Source: Micromonospora cabrerizensis (GTDB taxonomy: Bacteria > Actinomycetota > Actinomycetes > Mycobacteriales > Micromonosporaceae). From it: a stretch of 64,000 nt of DNA. The notes under the pieces were generated by a model. It did not search any database. It was not told the origin of the DNA and worked only from the letters and a program-made list of their open reading frames with translations. Within the stretch, counting starts at the first letter, position 1. Every line of letters begins with the position of its first letter. The translations under genes were made by a program, and so were the position numbers. Location of the stretch: the NCBI RefSeq assembly GCF_022230955.1, contig NZ_JAKKFI010000101.1, positions 21,541 through 85,540 on the forward strand, written 5' to 3'. Shown piece after piece: positions 1-7,963 of this stretch.

Positions 1-1
1 G

Positions 2-640
2 AACCTGGGCATTGCGCTGACGTCTCTGGGCCGCTACGAGGAGGCGTTGCGGATGCACCGTCTGCACCTCGCGTGGGCCCGGACGCACTCGGACGAGTTC
101 CACGTGCTCAACGCTCTCAGTCACATCGGCGCGGTGCGGGTTCGTATGGGTGATCTTCCACAGGCGATCCGGATCCTGACGGCGTCACTGGCGCTGCGCG
201 AGCGCACCGGCCACCGGTACGCCGAGGCCGAGGTGCGCAACGACCTCGGGATCGCCTACCGCGGTCTGGGCCGTCTCAGCGAGGCCCAGCAGGAGCACGA
301 AACAGCCCGGGAGCTGTCGATCGGGTCGGGAGAACGGCACGTCGAGGCGGCGGCGCTGAACGAACTCGGCCGCACGCTGCTGGCGCAGGGACGAGGTGGC
401 GAGGCGTTCGAGAGGCACCAGGAGGCGCTGCGGTTGGCGACTCGGATCGCGCACCCACACGAGCAGGGACGGGCTCTGGCCGGGCTTGCCGAACACTTCG
501 TCCGCGTCGACCCGGTCGAGGCCCGACGGCACTGGGAGCGGGCGTTGGCGATCTTCCGGCGGATGGGCGTGCCGGAGCGCTTCGAGGTCGAACGCCGTCT
601 CGCCGAGTTGGCTGACGCAACCCTGCCCGCGAGGCGCTGA
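2..640 (+). CDS. TPR-repeat protein, C-terminal part (AfsR/SARP- or LuxR-type regulator tail)
   Basis: The frame is open from base 2 with no start codon, so this is the 3' end of a gene that begins before the window; 212 residues are visible. They form successive helical pairs of the tetratricopeptide type, for example NDLGIAYRGLGRLSEAQ and NELGRTLLAQGRGGEAF, ending in a short basic tail. Such TPR arrays cap the C-terminus of large actinobacterial regulators of the SARP/AfsR or STAND class, where they bind partner proteins. The DNA-binding and ATPase parts would lie upstream and cannot be seen, so the regulator assignment is an inference; the TPR fold itself is secure. Confidence 0.8.
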   Translation, partial: NLGIALTSLGRYEEALRMHRLHLAWARTHSDEFHVLNALSHIGAVRVRMGDLPQAIRILTASLALRERTGHRYAEAEVRNDLGIAYRGLGRLSEAQQEHETARELSIGSGERHVEAAALNELGRTLLAQGRGGEAFERHQEALRLATRIAHPHEQGRALAGLAEHFVRVDPVEARRHWERALAIFRRMGVPERFEVERRLAELADATLPARR

Positions 641-796
641 GCTGCGTCAACGGCCTTTATCGATTTCTTATCGCCGGGCCCGGTAGTTTCTCGGCCGTAT
701 CGGCGAACGGGGGAGGTTCTGCCCCTGGGCAGAACCGGGTCGTCGACACGCACCCGCTGCCGGGTCCCCCCAGCGACCTCGGCGGCGGGTCGGTGA

Positions 797-866
797 GGAA
801 GGAGCGGTGTCCGACCGGTGCGCCGTCAGCACCCGGCGCAGCGGTCAACGCGACACCGCTCCTTCC
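797..866. repeat. Long imperfect hairpin between the TPR gene and moaC
   Basis: Outer arms 797-811 and 852-866 are perfect 15-base complements (GGAAGGAGCGGTGTC). Inner arms 813-825 and 834-846 pair over 13 bases with one mismatch, leaving an 8-base loop. One unpaired base on the left and five on the right separate the two stems. The structure sits 156 bases after the TPR stop and ends 22 bases before the moaC -10 hexamer. It could end upstream transcription, although no T-run follows, or be a DNA-level palindromic element. Confidence 0.6.
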
Positions 867-888
867 GAACGCCGTCGTACCGCACCGA

Positions 889-894
889 TAGGCT
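889..894 (+). promoter_or_regulatory. -10 hexamer TAGGCT of a probable leaderless moaC transcript
   Basis: TAGGCT ends 7 bases before the GTG of moaC, and no ribosome binding site lies between. The same hexamer at the same spacing precedes moeA, the RHH antitoxin gene, pheA and the epimerase gene. No convincing -35 element is visible. Confidence 0.5.
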
Positions 895-901
895 CACGAC
901 C

Positions 902-1393
902 GTGACCGAACCCGCACAGCTCAGCCACGTCGACCGTGCTGGCGCGGCCCGCATGGTCGACGTCTCCGCCAAGGCGGTGACCGGCCGGCTGGCCGTCGCG
1001 GCCGGCCGTCTTCGGACCACACCCGAGGTCATCGACCTGCTGCATCGTGACGGGTTGCCCAAGGGTGACGCGTTGGCGGTCGGTCGGCTGGCCGGGATCA
1101 TGGGGGCGAAGCGCACTCCCGACCTGATCCCGCTGTGCCACCCGATCGCCCTGCACGGCGTCACTGTCGACCTGCAACTGACCGCCGACACGGTGGAGAT
1201 CACGGCCACCGCTCGCACGGCGGACCGCACGGGGGTGGAGATGGAGGCGCTGACGGCGGTTGCCGTCGCCGGTCTCGCCCTGGTCGACATGGTCAAGGCG
1301 GTCGACCCGGCGGCCTCGGTGGAGGCTGTCCGGGTGCTGCGCAAGGAGGGCGGCAAGACCGGCGAGTGGGTTCGGCCGGAGGATCGGCCGTGA
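902..1393 (+). CDS. moaC: Cyclic pyranopterin monophosphate synthase MoaC
   Basis: MoaC acts after MoaA in the first step of molybdenum cofactor synthesis, turning the rearranged GTP product into cyclic pyranopterin monophosphate. The 163-residue protein has the usual length and the family landmarks: the start region HVDRAGAARMVDVS, the LIPLCHP motif, GVEMEALTAVAVAGLAL and DMVKAVD with the catalytic lysine. The start is placed at GTG 902, because longer forms add an unrelated arginine-rich stretch and TAGGCT lies 7 bases upstream. The stop overlaps the next start as GTGA, so moaC and the MogA-like gene are translationally coupled. Confidence 0.95.
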   Translation: MTEPAQLSHVDRAGAARMVDVSAKAVTGRLAVAAGRLRTTPEVIDLLHRDGLPKGDALAVGRLAGIMGAKRTPDLIPLCHPIALHGVTVDLQLTADTVEITATARTADRTGVEMEALTAVAVAGLALVDMVKAVDPAASVEAVRVLRKEGGKTGEWVRPEDRP

Positions 1394-1860
1394 TCCGGGC
1401 TCGGGTGATCGTCGCGTCCAACCGGGCCGCAGCCGGCGTCTACGCCGACACCAGCGGTCCACTGCTCGCCGCCGGCCTGCGCGAGCTGGGGTGCCAGGTC
1501 GACGAGCCGGTGGTGGTGCCCGACGGGGAGCCGGTCGGTGCCGCCCTGCGGGCCGCCCGCGCCGACGGCGTCGACGTGGTGCTGACCAGCGGTGGCACCG
1601 GGGTGACCCCGTCGGATCGGACACCGGATGTGACCCGGGTTCTACTGGACTACGAGATCCCCGGCATCGCGGAGGCGATCCGCGCGCACAGCCGCGACCG
1701 GGTGCCCACGTCGGTGCTGTCCCGGGGTCTGGCCGGGGTGGCTGGTCGGATGCTCGTGGTCAACCTGCCCGGCTCGACCGGTGGCGCCCGGGACGGCCTG
1801 GCCGTGCTCGGGCCGATCCTCGGGCACACCATCGACCAGTTGCGCGGCGGCGACCACTGA
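1390..1860 (+). CDS. mog: Molybdopterin adenylyltransferase-like protein (MogA/MoaB family)
   Basis: A 156-residue MoCF-fold protein that activates molybdopterin by adenylation before metal insertion by MoeA; some members named MoaB have an uncertain role. Visible motifs are TSGGTGVTPSDRTPDVT (substrate loop) and NLPGSTGGARDGLAVL near the C-terminus. The GTG start overlaps the moaC stop by four bases. The last ten bases of the gene lie inside a 32-base direct repeat copied again 46 bases downstream (1851-1928). Family assignment is firm; the choice between mog and moaB cannot be made from sequence alone. Confidence 0.9.
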   Translation: MIRARVIVASNRAAAGVYADTSGPLLAAGLRELGCQVDEPVVVPDGEPVGAALRAARADGVDVVLTSGGTGVTPSDRTPDVTRVLLDYEIPGIAEAIRAHSRDRVPTSVLSRGLAGVAGRMLVVNLPGSTGGARDGLAVLGPILGHTIDQLRGGDH

Positions 1861-1928
1861 CGTTCCCGGGCTCCGCCCACCGACGGTTCGCGGCCCCGAC
1901 CACTGATGTTCCCGGGCTCCGCCCACCG
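1851..1928 (+). repeat. 32-base direct repeat covering the end of the MogA-like gene
   Basis: Bases 1851-1882 and 1897-1928 differ at one position only (C to T). The first copy contains the stop codon of the MogA-like gene and the second lies in the spacer before moeA. The period of 46 bases suggests a recent local duplication. Confidence 0.85.
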
Positions 1929-1970
1929 GCCGGTCCACGCCAGGCCCCGACGGGTGTCGGTCCGTGCCGA

Positions 1971-1976
1971 TAGGCT
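1971..1976 (+). promoter_or_regulatory. -10 hexamer TAGGCT of a probable leaderless moeA transcript
   Basis: TAGGCT ends 6 bases before the GTG of moeA, within the context CCGATAGGCTC that also occurs before moaC. No Shine-Dalgarno sequence is present between it and the start. Confidence 0.5.
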
Positions 1977-1982
1977 CGGTCG

Positions 1983-3239
1983 GTGAGCACGGAAACCGCA
2001 CCTACCGCGGATCGGGTCGTCGCACCCCCACCTGCCGGCTGGGAGGAAGCGCGGTCGCGGGTCTACGCGGTCGGTCTGGCCGCCGCACTGCCCGCCGTCG
2101 CCCGACCGTTGGCCGACATCGACGGGTCCACCCTCGCTGAGCCGTTGACCACCCGCACCGACCTGCCCGCCTTCCCGACCTCCAGCGTGGACGGCTGGGC
2201 GGTGCGCGGCACCGGCCCGTGGCGGGTCGTCGGCCGTGTGTTGGCGGGCAGCACTCCCGCGCCGCTCACCGACGACGGCACGACCGTCGAGATCGCGACC
2301 GGAGCCATGGTGCCCGAGGGCGCCACCGCCGTGCTCCGCGTCGAGGAGTCCACGACCGTCGACGGCCTGGTCCGCGGCACTCCCCGGGAGACGCCGGAGT
2401 GGCGGCAACCCGGCGAGGAGGCGTACGCCGATGAGGAGCTGTTGCCGGTCGGCACGCCGGTCGACCCGGCGGTGATCGGCCTGGCAGCCTCCTGCGGGCA
2501 CGACACGCTGCGGGTCCGGCGAGCGCCGCGCGCCGCGCTGCTCGTCTTCGGCGACGAGCTGCTGACCGCGGGCCCGCCCGCAGCCGGTCGTGTCCGGGAC
2601 GCGCTGGGCCCGGCGGTGCCCGGGTGGCTGCGACGGTACGGCTGTCAGGTCCGCCCGTCCGACGTGGTCGGCCCGGTGGCCGACACGCTGCCGGCGCACG
2701 TGGCGGCCCTGCGCTCGGCGTTGGCCAGTGCGGACCTGGTCTGCACCACCGGGGGCACGATGAACGGCCCGGTCGACCACCTGCACCCGACCCTGGAAGC
2801 GCTCGGCGCCGACTACGTGGTCAACACGGTCGCGGTCCGGCCGGGCTTCCCGATGCTCCTGGCCCGGCTTGCCGGCCACGACGGGCGGATCCGCTTCGTG
2901 GCGGGGCTGCCGGGCAACCCGCAGTCCGCCATCGTCGCGCTGGTGTCGCTGGTGGCTCCGCTGCTTGCCGGCCTCCAGGGCCGCTCGATGCCGGTGCTGC
3001 CGCAGGCCACCCTGGCCGAGGCGGTGCCCGGTCGCGGTGACCACACCCACCTGGCGCTGGTCCGACTGGACCGGGCCGCCGGCACCGCGTCTCCGGTGCG
3101 ACACGTCGGCTCGGCCATGCTGCGTGGCCTGGCCGGCGCGGACGGGTTCGCCGTCATCCGGCCCGGCACCAGCGGTGCGCCGGGTGACCGGGTGCCCATC
3201 GTGCCGCTGCCGTTGCTTCCTGGGGAGCGTGCGTCATGA
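1983..3239 (+). CDS. moeA: Molybdopterin molybdenumtransferase MoeA
   Basis: MoeA inserts molybdate into adenylated molybdopterin. The 418-residue protein has full family length. It shows the N-terminal SSVDGWAVRG segment, the GDEL motif (FGDELLT), the MoCF signature TTGGTMNGPVDHL and the late motif GLPGNPQSAIVAL. The GTG start is supported by TAGGCT 6 bases upstream. The stop overlaps moaE as ATGA, so the two are co-translated. The signature loop reads GGTMNGPVD where GGxSxGxxD is usual, a modest departure. Confidence 0.95.
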   Translation: MSTETAPTADRVVAPPPAGWEEARSRVYAVGLAAALPAVARPLADIDGSTLAEPLTTRTDLPAFPTSSVDGWAVRGTGPWRVVGRVLAGSTPAPLTDDGTTVEIATGAMVPEGATAVLRVEESTTVDGLVRGTPRETPEWRQPGEEAYADEELLPVGTPVDPAVIGLAASCGHDTLRVRRAPRAALLVFGDELLTAGPPAAGRVRDALGPAVPGWLRRYGCQVRPSDVVGPVADTLPAHVAALRSALASADLVCTTGGTMNGPVDHLHPTLEALGADYVVNTVAVRPGFPMLLARLAGHDGRIRFVAGLPGNPQSAIVALVSLVAPLLAGLQGRSMPVLPQATLAEAVPGRGDHTHLALVRLDRAAGTASPVRHVGSAMLRGLAGADGFAVIRPGTSGAPGDRVPIVPLPLLPGERAS

Positions 3240-3664
3240 CCGCACCCGCGATCACCTTCGGCGAGGTCACCGACCAGCCGCTCGACCTCGCCACCCACGA
3301 GGCGGCGGTCGCCGACCACCGGGCGGGTGCCGTGGTCTCGTTCCAGGGCGTGGTCCGCGACCACGACCACGGGCGTCAGGTCACGAGCCTGGAATATGAA
3401 GGGCACCCGAGCGCCGCGCAGGTGCTGCGCGAGGTGGCCGCCGAGATCGCCGCGGAGCCCGACGTCTACGCGGTGGCGGTCTCGCACCGGGTCGGCCCGC
3501 TGGCGATCGGTGACGTGGCGCTGGTCGCCGCGGTGAGCACCGCACACCGGGCGGCGGCCTTCGCGGCCTGCGCCCGGCTGGTCGACGAGGTCAAGGCGCG
3601 CCTGCCGATCTGGAAGCGGCAGGTCTTCACCGATGGCACAGAGGAATGGGTCAACTGCCCCTGA
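3236..3664 (+). CDS. moaE: Molybdopterin synthase catalytic subunit MoaE
   Basis: MoaE is the large subunit of molybdopterin synthase and uses the thiocarboxylated MoaD tail to place two sulfurs on cyclic pyranopterin monophosphate. The 142 residues show AVVSFQGVVRDHDHG near the N-terminus, LEYEGHP, AVSHRVGPLAIGD and the active-site lysine segment VKARLPIWKRQ near the C-terminus. The ATG overlaps the moeA stop by four bases. Its partner MoaD is not beside it but 12 kb away at 16061-16315. The gene ends 7 bases before the convergent glycosyltransferase. Confidence 0.96.
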   Translation: MTAPAITFGEVTDQPLDLATHEAAVADHRAGAVVSFQGVVRDHDHGRQVTSLEYEGHPSAAQVLREVAAEIAAEPDVYAVAVSHRVGPLAIGDVALVAAVSTAHRAAAFAACARLVDEVKARLPIWKRQVFTDGTEEWVNCP

Positions 3665-3671
3665 GCCCGTT

Positions 3672-5117
3672 TCAGCGGCGGCCGTTGACCGCCACGGCCC
3701 TGGCGATCCGGTCGCCGTAGAACGCCGGCTCCGCACCGGGCCGCCAGGGCAGCGCGGCGACCAGCACGATCAGCGCGACCGCGAGCGAGTTCTCCATGAG
3801 CGCTCCGAAGAGACCGTCCTGGTAGTGCGACATCTCCGGTAGCTGGTGCTCGTACGGCCAGATCGGGGAGATCAGGAAGAGCAGGTAGAGCCCGATCGCG
3901 GCGACCCCGTGGCGGAGCCCGGTCAGAGTGGGATACCAGATCGGTGGGCGGAGCCCGTTGACCCCGGGCAGCCCGCCGAACACCGGCCCCTGGCCGGTGC
4001 GCAGTGGCATCCCCCGACTCGCCTCCCGACGGCGTACGGCGGCATCGGCCAGCACGATGATCGCCGGGATCACCCAGACCAGGTGGTGGGTCCAGGAGAT
4101 CGGGCTGATCACGTTCGCGGTCAGACCGACCAGCGTGAACGCGGTCAGCTCGTCACCGTCGGCACGGGAACTCGCCGCCCGGGACAGGCCCAGCGCCAGG
4201 ATCAGCACCGAGAATGCGAACCAGAGCAGCCCGGGGGTTTCGATCGAGTCGTACAGCCGGGCGAGCAGACCCGCCAGCGACTGGTTGGGTGTCATGTCCG
4301 CCGCGCCGACCCGTTCGGTCTGCCACAACACGCTGCCGAAGTACGCCCGCGACTCGTCGCCGACGATCGCGAAGCTCGCCACCGTCACGCCGATCGTGGT
4401 GCCGATGGCGGTCGCGGCCACCCGCCACTGACGGGTGATCAGCAGGTAGGCGATGAACAGTGCCGGGGTGAGCTTGACCGCGGTGGCCAGGCCGATGCCG
4501 GCACCGGCCCAGGCCCCGCCGTAGAGGAAGCGCAGCAGGGGACCGTCGGTCGCGGCGTAGTGGGTGCCCCGGCGGGAGCGCCAACGCAGGCCGATCAGGT
4601 CAGCCATGATCAACGCGAACAGCAGGATGTTGACCTGGCCGTAGCCGAGGGTCTCCCGGGCCGGCTCGATGGCGACCGCGAGCGGCACCGCCAGGGCCAC
4701 GGTGAACCACAGTGGCCACGCCAGCCGGTCCACGATGGGGCGGAGCAACCCGGCCAGCACCAGCGCCAACGCGGCGATGCTCGCGGCGGCGTTGACCATG
4801 CCGGCCATGCCGATCGGGAGCTGCGCCATCGGCAGCATGACCAGGCCGGCGAAGGGCGGGTAGGTGAAACCGAGAGTGGTTCCGGGCGCGATGAACTCAT
4901 AGAGCTCGTGACCGCTCGCCCACCACACCACGGCACCGTGATAGATCTTCATGTCGAAGAAGTTGTACGGCCGCCCGAAGGTGCCGATGGCAAGCCATGC
5001 GGCGTAGGCGACGGCGGCCACGATGGCGCCCCGTACGACGTTCCTGCGATCGATCCCACGCGTCACGCGTTGGATTGGGGCGAGGCGGTCCGCCCGACTA
5101 CCGACAGCCGTCGGCAT
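3672..5117 (-). CDS. GT87-family polyprenol-dependent mannosyl/arabinosyltransferase (integral membrane)
   Basis: A 481-residue polytopic protein with about ten hydrophobic segments. It resembles the DUF2029/GT87 family, which includes PimE and related alpha-1,2-mannosyltransferases that use polyprenyl-phosphate sugars to extend phosphatidylinositol mannosides or lipoglycans outside the membrane. The first extracytoplasmic loop holds FFDMKIYHGAVVWWASG, with the aspartate expected for the catalytic base, followed by TYPPFAG. ATG 5117 is preferred over the longer form, whose first 38 residues are arginine/glycine-rich and unlike the family; GGGGGTGG lies upstream. The exact sugar acceptor cannot be told. 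Confidence 0.8.
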   Translation of the reverse strand: MPTAVGSRADRLAPIQRVTRGIDRRNVVRGAIVAAVAYAAWLAIGTFGRPYNFFDMKIYHGAVVWWASGHELYEFIAPGTTLGFTYPPFAGLVMLPMAQLPIGMAGMVNAAASIAALALVLAGLLRPIVDRLAWPLWFTVALAVPLAVAIEPARETLGYGQVNILLFALIMADLIGLRWRSRRGTHYAATDGPLLRFLYGGAWAGAGIGLATAVKLTPALFIAYLLITRQWRVAATAIGTTIGVTVASFAIVGDESRAYFGSVLWQTERVGAADMTPNQSLAGLLARLYDSIETPGLLWFAFSVLILALGLSRAASSRADGDELTAFTLVGLTANVISPISWTHHLVWVIPAIIVLADAAVRRREASRGMPLRTGQGPVFGGLPGVNGLRPPIWYPTLTGLRHGVAAIGLYLLFLISPIWPYEHQLPEMSHYQDGLFGALMENSLAVALIVLVAALPWRPGAEPAFYGDRIARAVAVNGRR

Positions 5118-5332
5118 GGCGCGGCCACCCCCATACCAAGGTCGTCCTACCCGTCCAGGTCCTGCACGGAGCCTAGAACGGCGCCTCACGTCAGTGCCTC
5201 CCGCGTTATGCGACCGTGTCCGATCCCACACATGTTTTTGACATTTCCACCGCGTTAACGCCTACCGGGTGGTTCAGGTAATTCGTGGCCTTAGCGGGGG
5301 GTGGGGGCCGCACGGAGACGGATCGACGCAGG
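5118..5332. other. Gene-free spacer upstream of the GT87 gene
   Basis: No coding frame is convincing in these 215 bases. A short A+T-rich patch at 5228-5261 contains TTTTTGACATTTCC and GCGTTAACGC, and probably holds the promoter of the GT87 gene, but I could not fix a -35/-10 pair in the right direction. Confidence 0.4.
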
Positions 5333-5878
5333 TCAGCCGGGGAGCCGACGTGCGGTGGAGGCGGATCGGACGGCGATCCGGGCCTCGCGCCGGGCGGTAC
5401 GGACGGCACGCTGCATGGAACGTCGAGAGTGGCCGATGCGATGACCGGTCCGCCAGCGCAGGCCGGGCTTGCCACCGGTGTCGGCAGCCGCCAACAGCAG
5501 ACCGCCGAGGAGACCGAGGTTCTTCAGGGCGTGGATCTGGTTGTTGTTCTTGGCGATCGGATCGTCGTTGTTCCAGAAGGGATGCCCGGCGACGGTCACC
5601 GGCACCAGCGTCCCGGCGAGGACCAGCGCGGCGGGGCGGCTGAGCCGCCCGGTGGCCAGCATCAGACCGGCGCCGACCTGCACCGCCGCGTTGAGTCGGA
5701 TCAACGTCTCGGTGTCAGTGGGGAAGCTCGGGTGCGCCTTCTTCAACAGCGGCGCGACCTTGTCGGTGACCGGCGCGGCGGCCTGCGTCAGCCGACCCGG
5801 GTTGCGGAGGTTGCGATACCCGCTGACCACGAAGATGCCGCTCAACATGGCGCGGGCGAGGGAGCGTACGGGCGTCAT
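5333..5878 (-). CDS. DoxX-family membrane protein
   Basis: A 181-residue protein with four hydrophobic helices and a DoxX-like start (SGIFVVSGYRNLRNPGRL), then LIRLNAAVQVGAGLMLATGRL and HPFWN. DoxX proteins form membrane oxidoreductase complexes linked to thiol or quinone redox balance in mycobacteria. The C-terminal 40 residues are strongly basic (RSMQRAVRTARREAR) and probably cytosolic. It stands alone, reading away from the acetyltransferase gene that starts 133 bases upstream. Function beyond the family name is not deducible. Confidence 0.8.
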   Translation of the reverse strand: MTPVRSLARAMLSGIFVVSGYRNLRNPGRLTQAAAPVTDKVAPLLKKAHPSFPTDTETLIRLNAAVQVGAGLMLATGRLSRPAALVLAGTLVPVTVAGHPFWNNDDPIAKNNNQIHALKNLGLLGGLLLAAADTGGKPGLRWRTGHRIGHSRRSMQRAVRTARREARIAVRSASTARRLPG

Positions 5879-6011
5879 GGATCAGTCATACCCCTTCGGG
5901 ACGTTTGCTACCCCGTCAACGGCCGGATCGGATCGGTGTTCATACACCTGCGCCACGCCGATTCGAGCGACCGTCACGGATGGACCGGTTGCGGCGGGTA
6001 ACGTCGCGCGG

Positions 6012-6560
6012 GTGACCACGCTGCGGCTACGACCCGAGGACCCGGCCGACGCCGGCCCGGTACGCCGCGTGCTGGCCGCCGCTTTCGCCCGCCCCGACGT
6101 GGCAACGCCGCCGGAGGTGATCCTGGTCGACGAGTTGCGCGGCACCCCGGCCTGGCTGCCGCCGCTCGCCATGATCGCCGAGTACGGCGGTGAGGTGGTC
6201 GGGTACGCGCTGCTCACCCGGGTGCGTGTGCGGCCCGAGCGAGGCTCGGACGTGCCCGTCCTGGCACTCGGCCCGGTGGCGGTCGCACCACACCGCCAGC
6301 GCGTCGGGCACGGCACGGCGGTCGTGCAGGCCGCGCTGGACGCCTCCACCGAGCTGGGCGAACGACTGGTCGTGGTCCTCGGTGACCCGGCCTTCTACCG
6401 CCGGTTCGGCTTCAGCCCGGCGACGGAGCTGGGCCTCACCGGCCCGTGGGCTGGTCTCGGTGAGCCGTGGCAGGCGTTGGTGCTGCCGCCGTCCACCAGT
6501 GAGGAAGGCCCCCCACCTCGCGGCGAGGTGCTCTTTCCGGCGCCCTGGTCGAAGGTCTGA
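6012..6560 (+). CDS. GNAT-family N-acetyltransferase
   Basis: A 182-residue acetyl-CoA-dependent acyltransferase of the YhbS-like type. The CoA-binding signature is VAPHRQRVGHGTAVV (Q/RxxGxG/A pattern), preceded by the strand LALGPVAV and followed by VVVLGDPAFYRRFGF, the last typical of this subfamily. Start GTG 6012 is chosen because TAACGT lies 7 bases upstream (leaderless pattern) and the family start LRLRPEDPADAG follows at once. The substrate is unknown. It converges on the AAA ATPase gene. Confidence 0.85.
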   Translation: MTTLRLRPEDPADAGPVRRVLAAAFARPDVATPPEVILVDELRGTPAWLPPLAMIAEYGGEVVGYALLTRVRVRPERGSDVPVLALGPVAVAPHRQRVGHGTAVVQAALDASTELGERLVVVLGDPAFYRRFGFSPATELGLTGPWAGLGEPWQALVLPPSTSEEGPPPRGEVLFPAPWSKV

Positions 6561-6584
6561 CCGCGGCGACCCCCTGGCCGCCGG

Positions 6585-7826
6585 TCAGGCCGGTTGGGTG
6601 CGCAGGTACCTGCCGAAGTGCGGCACAGTGAAGGCGACAGTGCCCCGTTCACCCGAGTAGATCAGCCCCTTCTTGATCAGCGCGTCCCGCGCCGGGGAGA
6701 GGCTGGCGGGCTTGCGACCGAGGGCCCGGGCGATCTCGGCGGTGGGCACCGCCGCATCCATGTCGTCGCGGACCGTCGCTCCGGGCTCGCCCTCGACAGC
6801 GGACATCGTGGCCATCGCCCGCATGTACTCGCGCTCGGCGGGGGTGGCCCGTTCGAACCGGGAGCCGAAGAAACCGACCGCCAGCTCGGCCTCCGCCTCG
6901 GGCGCGGCGACCCGTACGTCGGCGGCGGTGATCGGCGAGCGCGGGGCGTGGTCCCAGGTCGCCTTGCCGTACGCCTGGACGAAGTAGGGGTAGCCGCCGG
7001 ACTTCTCGTAGAGCAGGTCGAGGGCCTTCTGCTCGTACTCGACCTCCTCGCGTTCGGCGGGCGCGCAGAGCGCCTGGTCGGCGGCGATCCGGTCGAGCCG
7101 GTCGATGCGCTGGTAGCGGAACAACCGTTCGGAGTAGGACTTGGCGGCGCTGAGCACCGCCGGCAGGTGCGGCAGGCCGGCGCCGACGACGATCAGCGGC
7201 GCGCCGAGCTGGGACAGCTCGTGACAGGCGGCGCAGAGCGCCGACACGTCCTCCGGGCCGAGATCCTGCATCTCGTCGATGAAGATGGCGATGCCGGTGC
7301 CCACGTCACTGGCCACCGCGGCAGCGTCACTGAGCAGCTCGACCAGGTCGATCTCGATGTCACCGGAGTCGGCCCGGCCGCTGGCTGCCGGCACGTCGAT
7401 GCCGGGTTGCCACCGGTCGCGCAGCTTCGGGGCTGCACCGGCCCGGCCGGTCGGGGCGGCGCGTTGGGCGAACGCCTTGAGGACGCCGAGGAACGCGTCG
7501 ATCCGGTCGGGTGCGCGGTGTCGGGGGGCGAGCTCCCGGACCGCCATGTGCAGCGCGGCGGCGACCGGCCGACGCAACGACTGGTCCGGACGTGCCTCTA
7601 TCTTGCCGCTGCCCCAGAGGCGGTTGATCGCCTGCGACCGGAGGGTGTTGAGCAGGACCGTCTTGCCGACGCCACGCAGCCCGGTGAGCATCAGGCTGCG
7701 TTCGGGGCGGCCCCGTGCGATGCGTTCCAGCACGATGTCGAAGACGTCCAGCTCCCGCCCCCGCCCGGCGAGTTCGGGCGGGCGCTGGCCGGCGCCCGGC
7801 GCGTACGGGTTGCGGACCGGATCCAC
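6585..7826 (-). CDS. AAA/STAND-type ATPase with C-terminal winged helix
   Basis: This 413-residue P-loop NTPase carries Walker A GLRGVGKT at about residue 50 and Walker B IFIDEMQDL at about 180. It has sensor-region sequence IVVGAGLPHLPAVL and a C-terminal helical/winged-helix part (EIARALGRKPASLSPARDALIKKGLI). It resembles the Orc1/Cdc6-like ATP-binding proteins common in actinobacteria, whose role is mostly unknown. GTG 7826 (VDPVRNPYAPGAG) is preferred to the TTG- or ATG-like starts upstream, since this is where the conserved NPYxPGAGxxPPELxGR start lies. A strong hairpin separates it from the upstream gene on the same strand. Confidence 0.75.
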   Translation of the reverse strand: MDPVRNPYAPGAGQRPPELAGRGRELDVFDIVLERIARGRPERSLMLTGLRGVGKTVLLNTLRSQAINRLWGSGKIEARPDQSLRRPVAAALHMAVRELAPRHRAPDRIDAFLGVLKAFAQRAAPTGRAGAAPKLRDRWQPGIDVPAASGRADSGDIEIDLVELLSDAAAVASDVGTGIAIFIDEMQDLGPEDVSALCAACHELSQLGAPLIVVGAGLPHLPAVLSAAKSYSERLFRYQRIDRLDRIAADQALCAPAEREEVEYEQKALDLLYEKSGGYPYFVQAYGKATWDHAPRSPITAADVRVAAPEAEAELAVGFFGSRFERATPAEREYMRAMATMSAVEGEPGATVRDDMDAAVPTAEIARALGRKPASLSPARDALIKKGLIYSGERGTVAFTVPHFGRYLRTQPA

Positions 7827-7908
7827 GCATCGGAGAGTATCGGGCCATCTAGCTGCGGGGCTAGACATGGATAGATGGGGCTACCGGCGTGTCGACGCCG
7901 TCGAGACA

Positions 7909-7950
7909 AAACTAGGGCTGTCTAGCGTGGACGCTAGACAGCCCTAGTTT
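7909..7950 (-). terminator. Perfect 19-base stem hairpin downstream of the first LppU-like gene
   Basis: Arms 7909-7927 and 7932-7950 are perfectly complementary over 19 bases with a 4-base loop. On the minus strand the stem is followed by TTTTG, as expected of an intrinsic terminator for the gene ending at 7964. It also insulates the AAA ATPase gene. Confidence 0.75.
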
Positions 7951-7963
7951 CGGCAATCGTCAG

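Noticed and set aside
797..901. Moco-sensing riboswitch in front of moaC
   Set aside because: The hairpin lies before the presumed -10 and does not show the multi-branched architecture I would expect of the Moco riboswitch.
1650..3104. Minus-strand open frame of 484 residues opposite moeA
   Set aside because: moeA on the plus strand is unmistakable; this frame has no recognisable domain.
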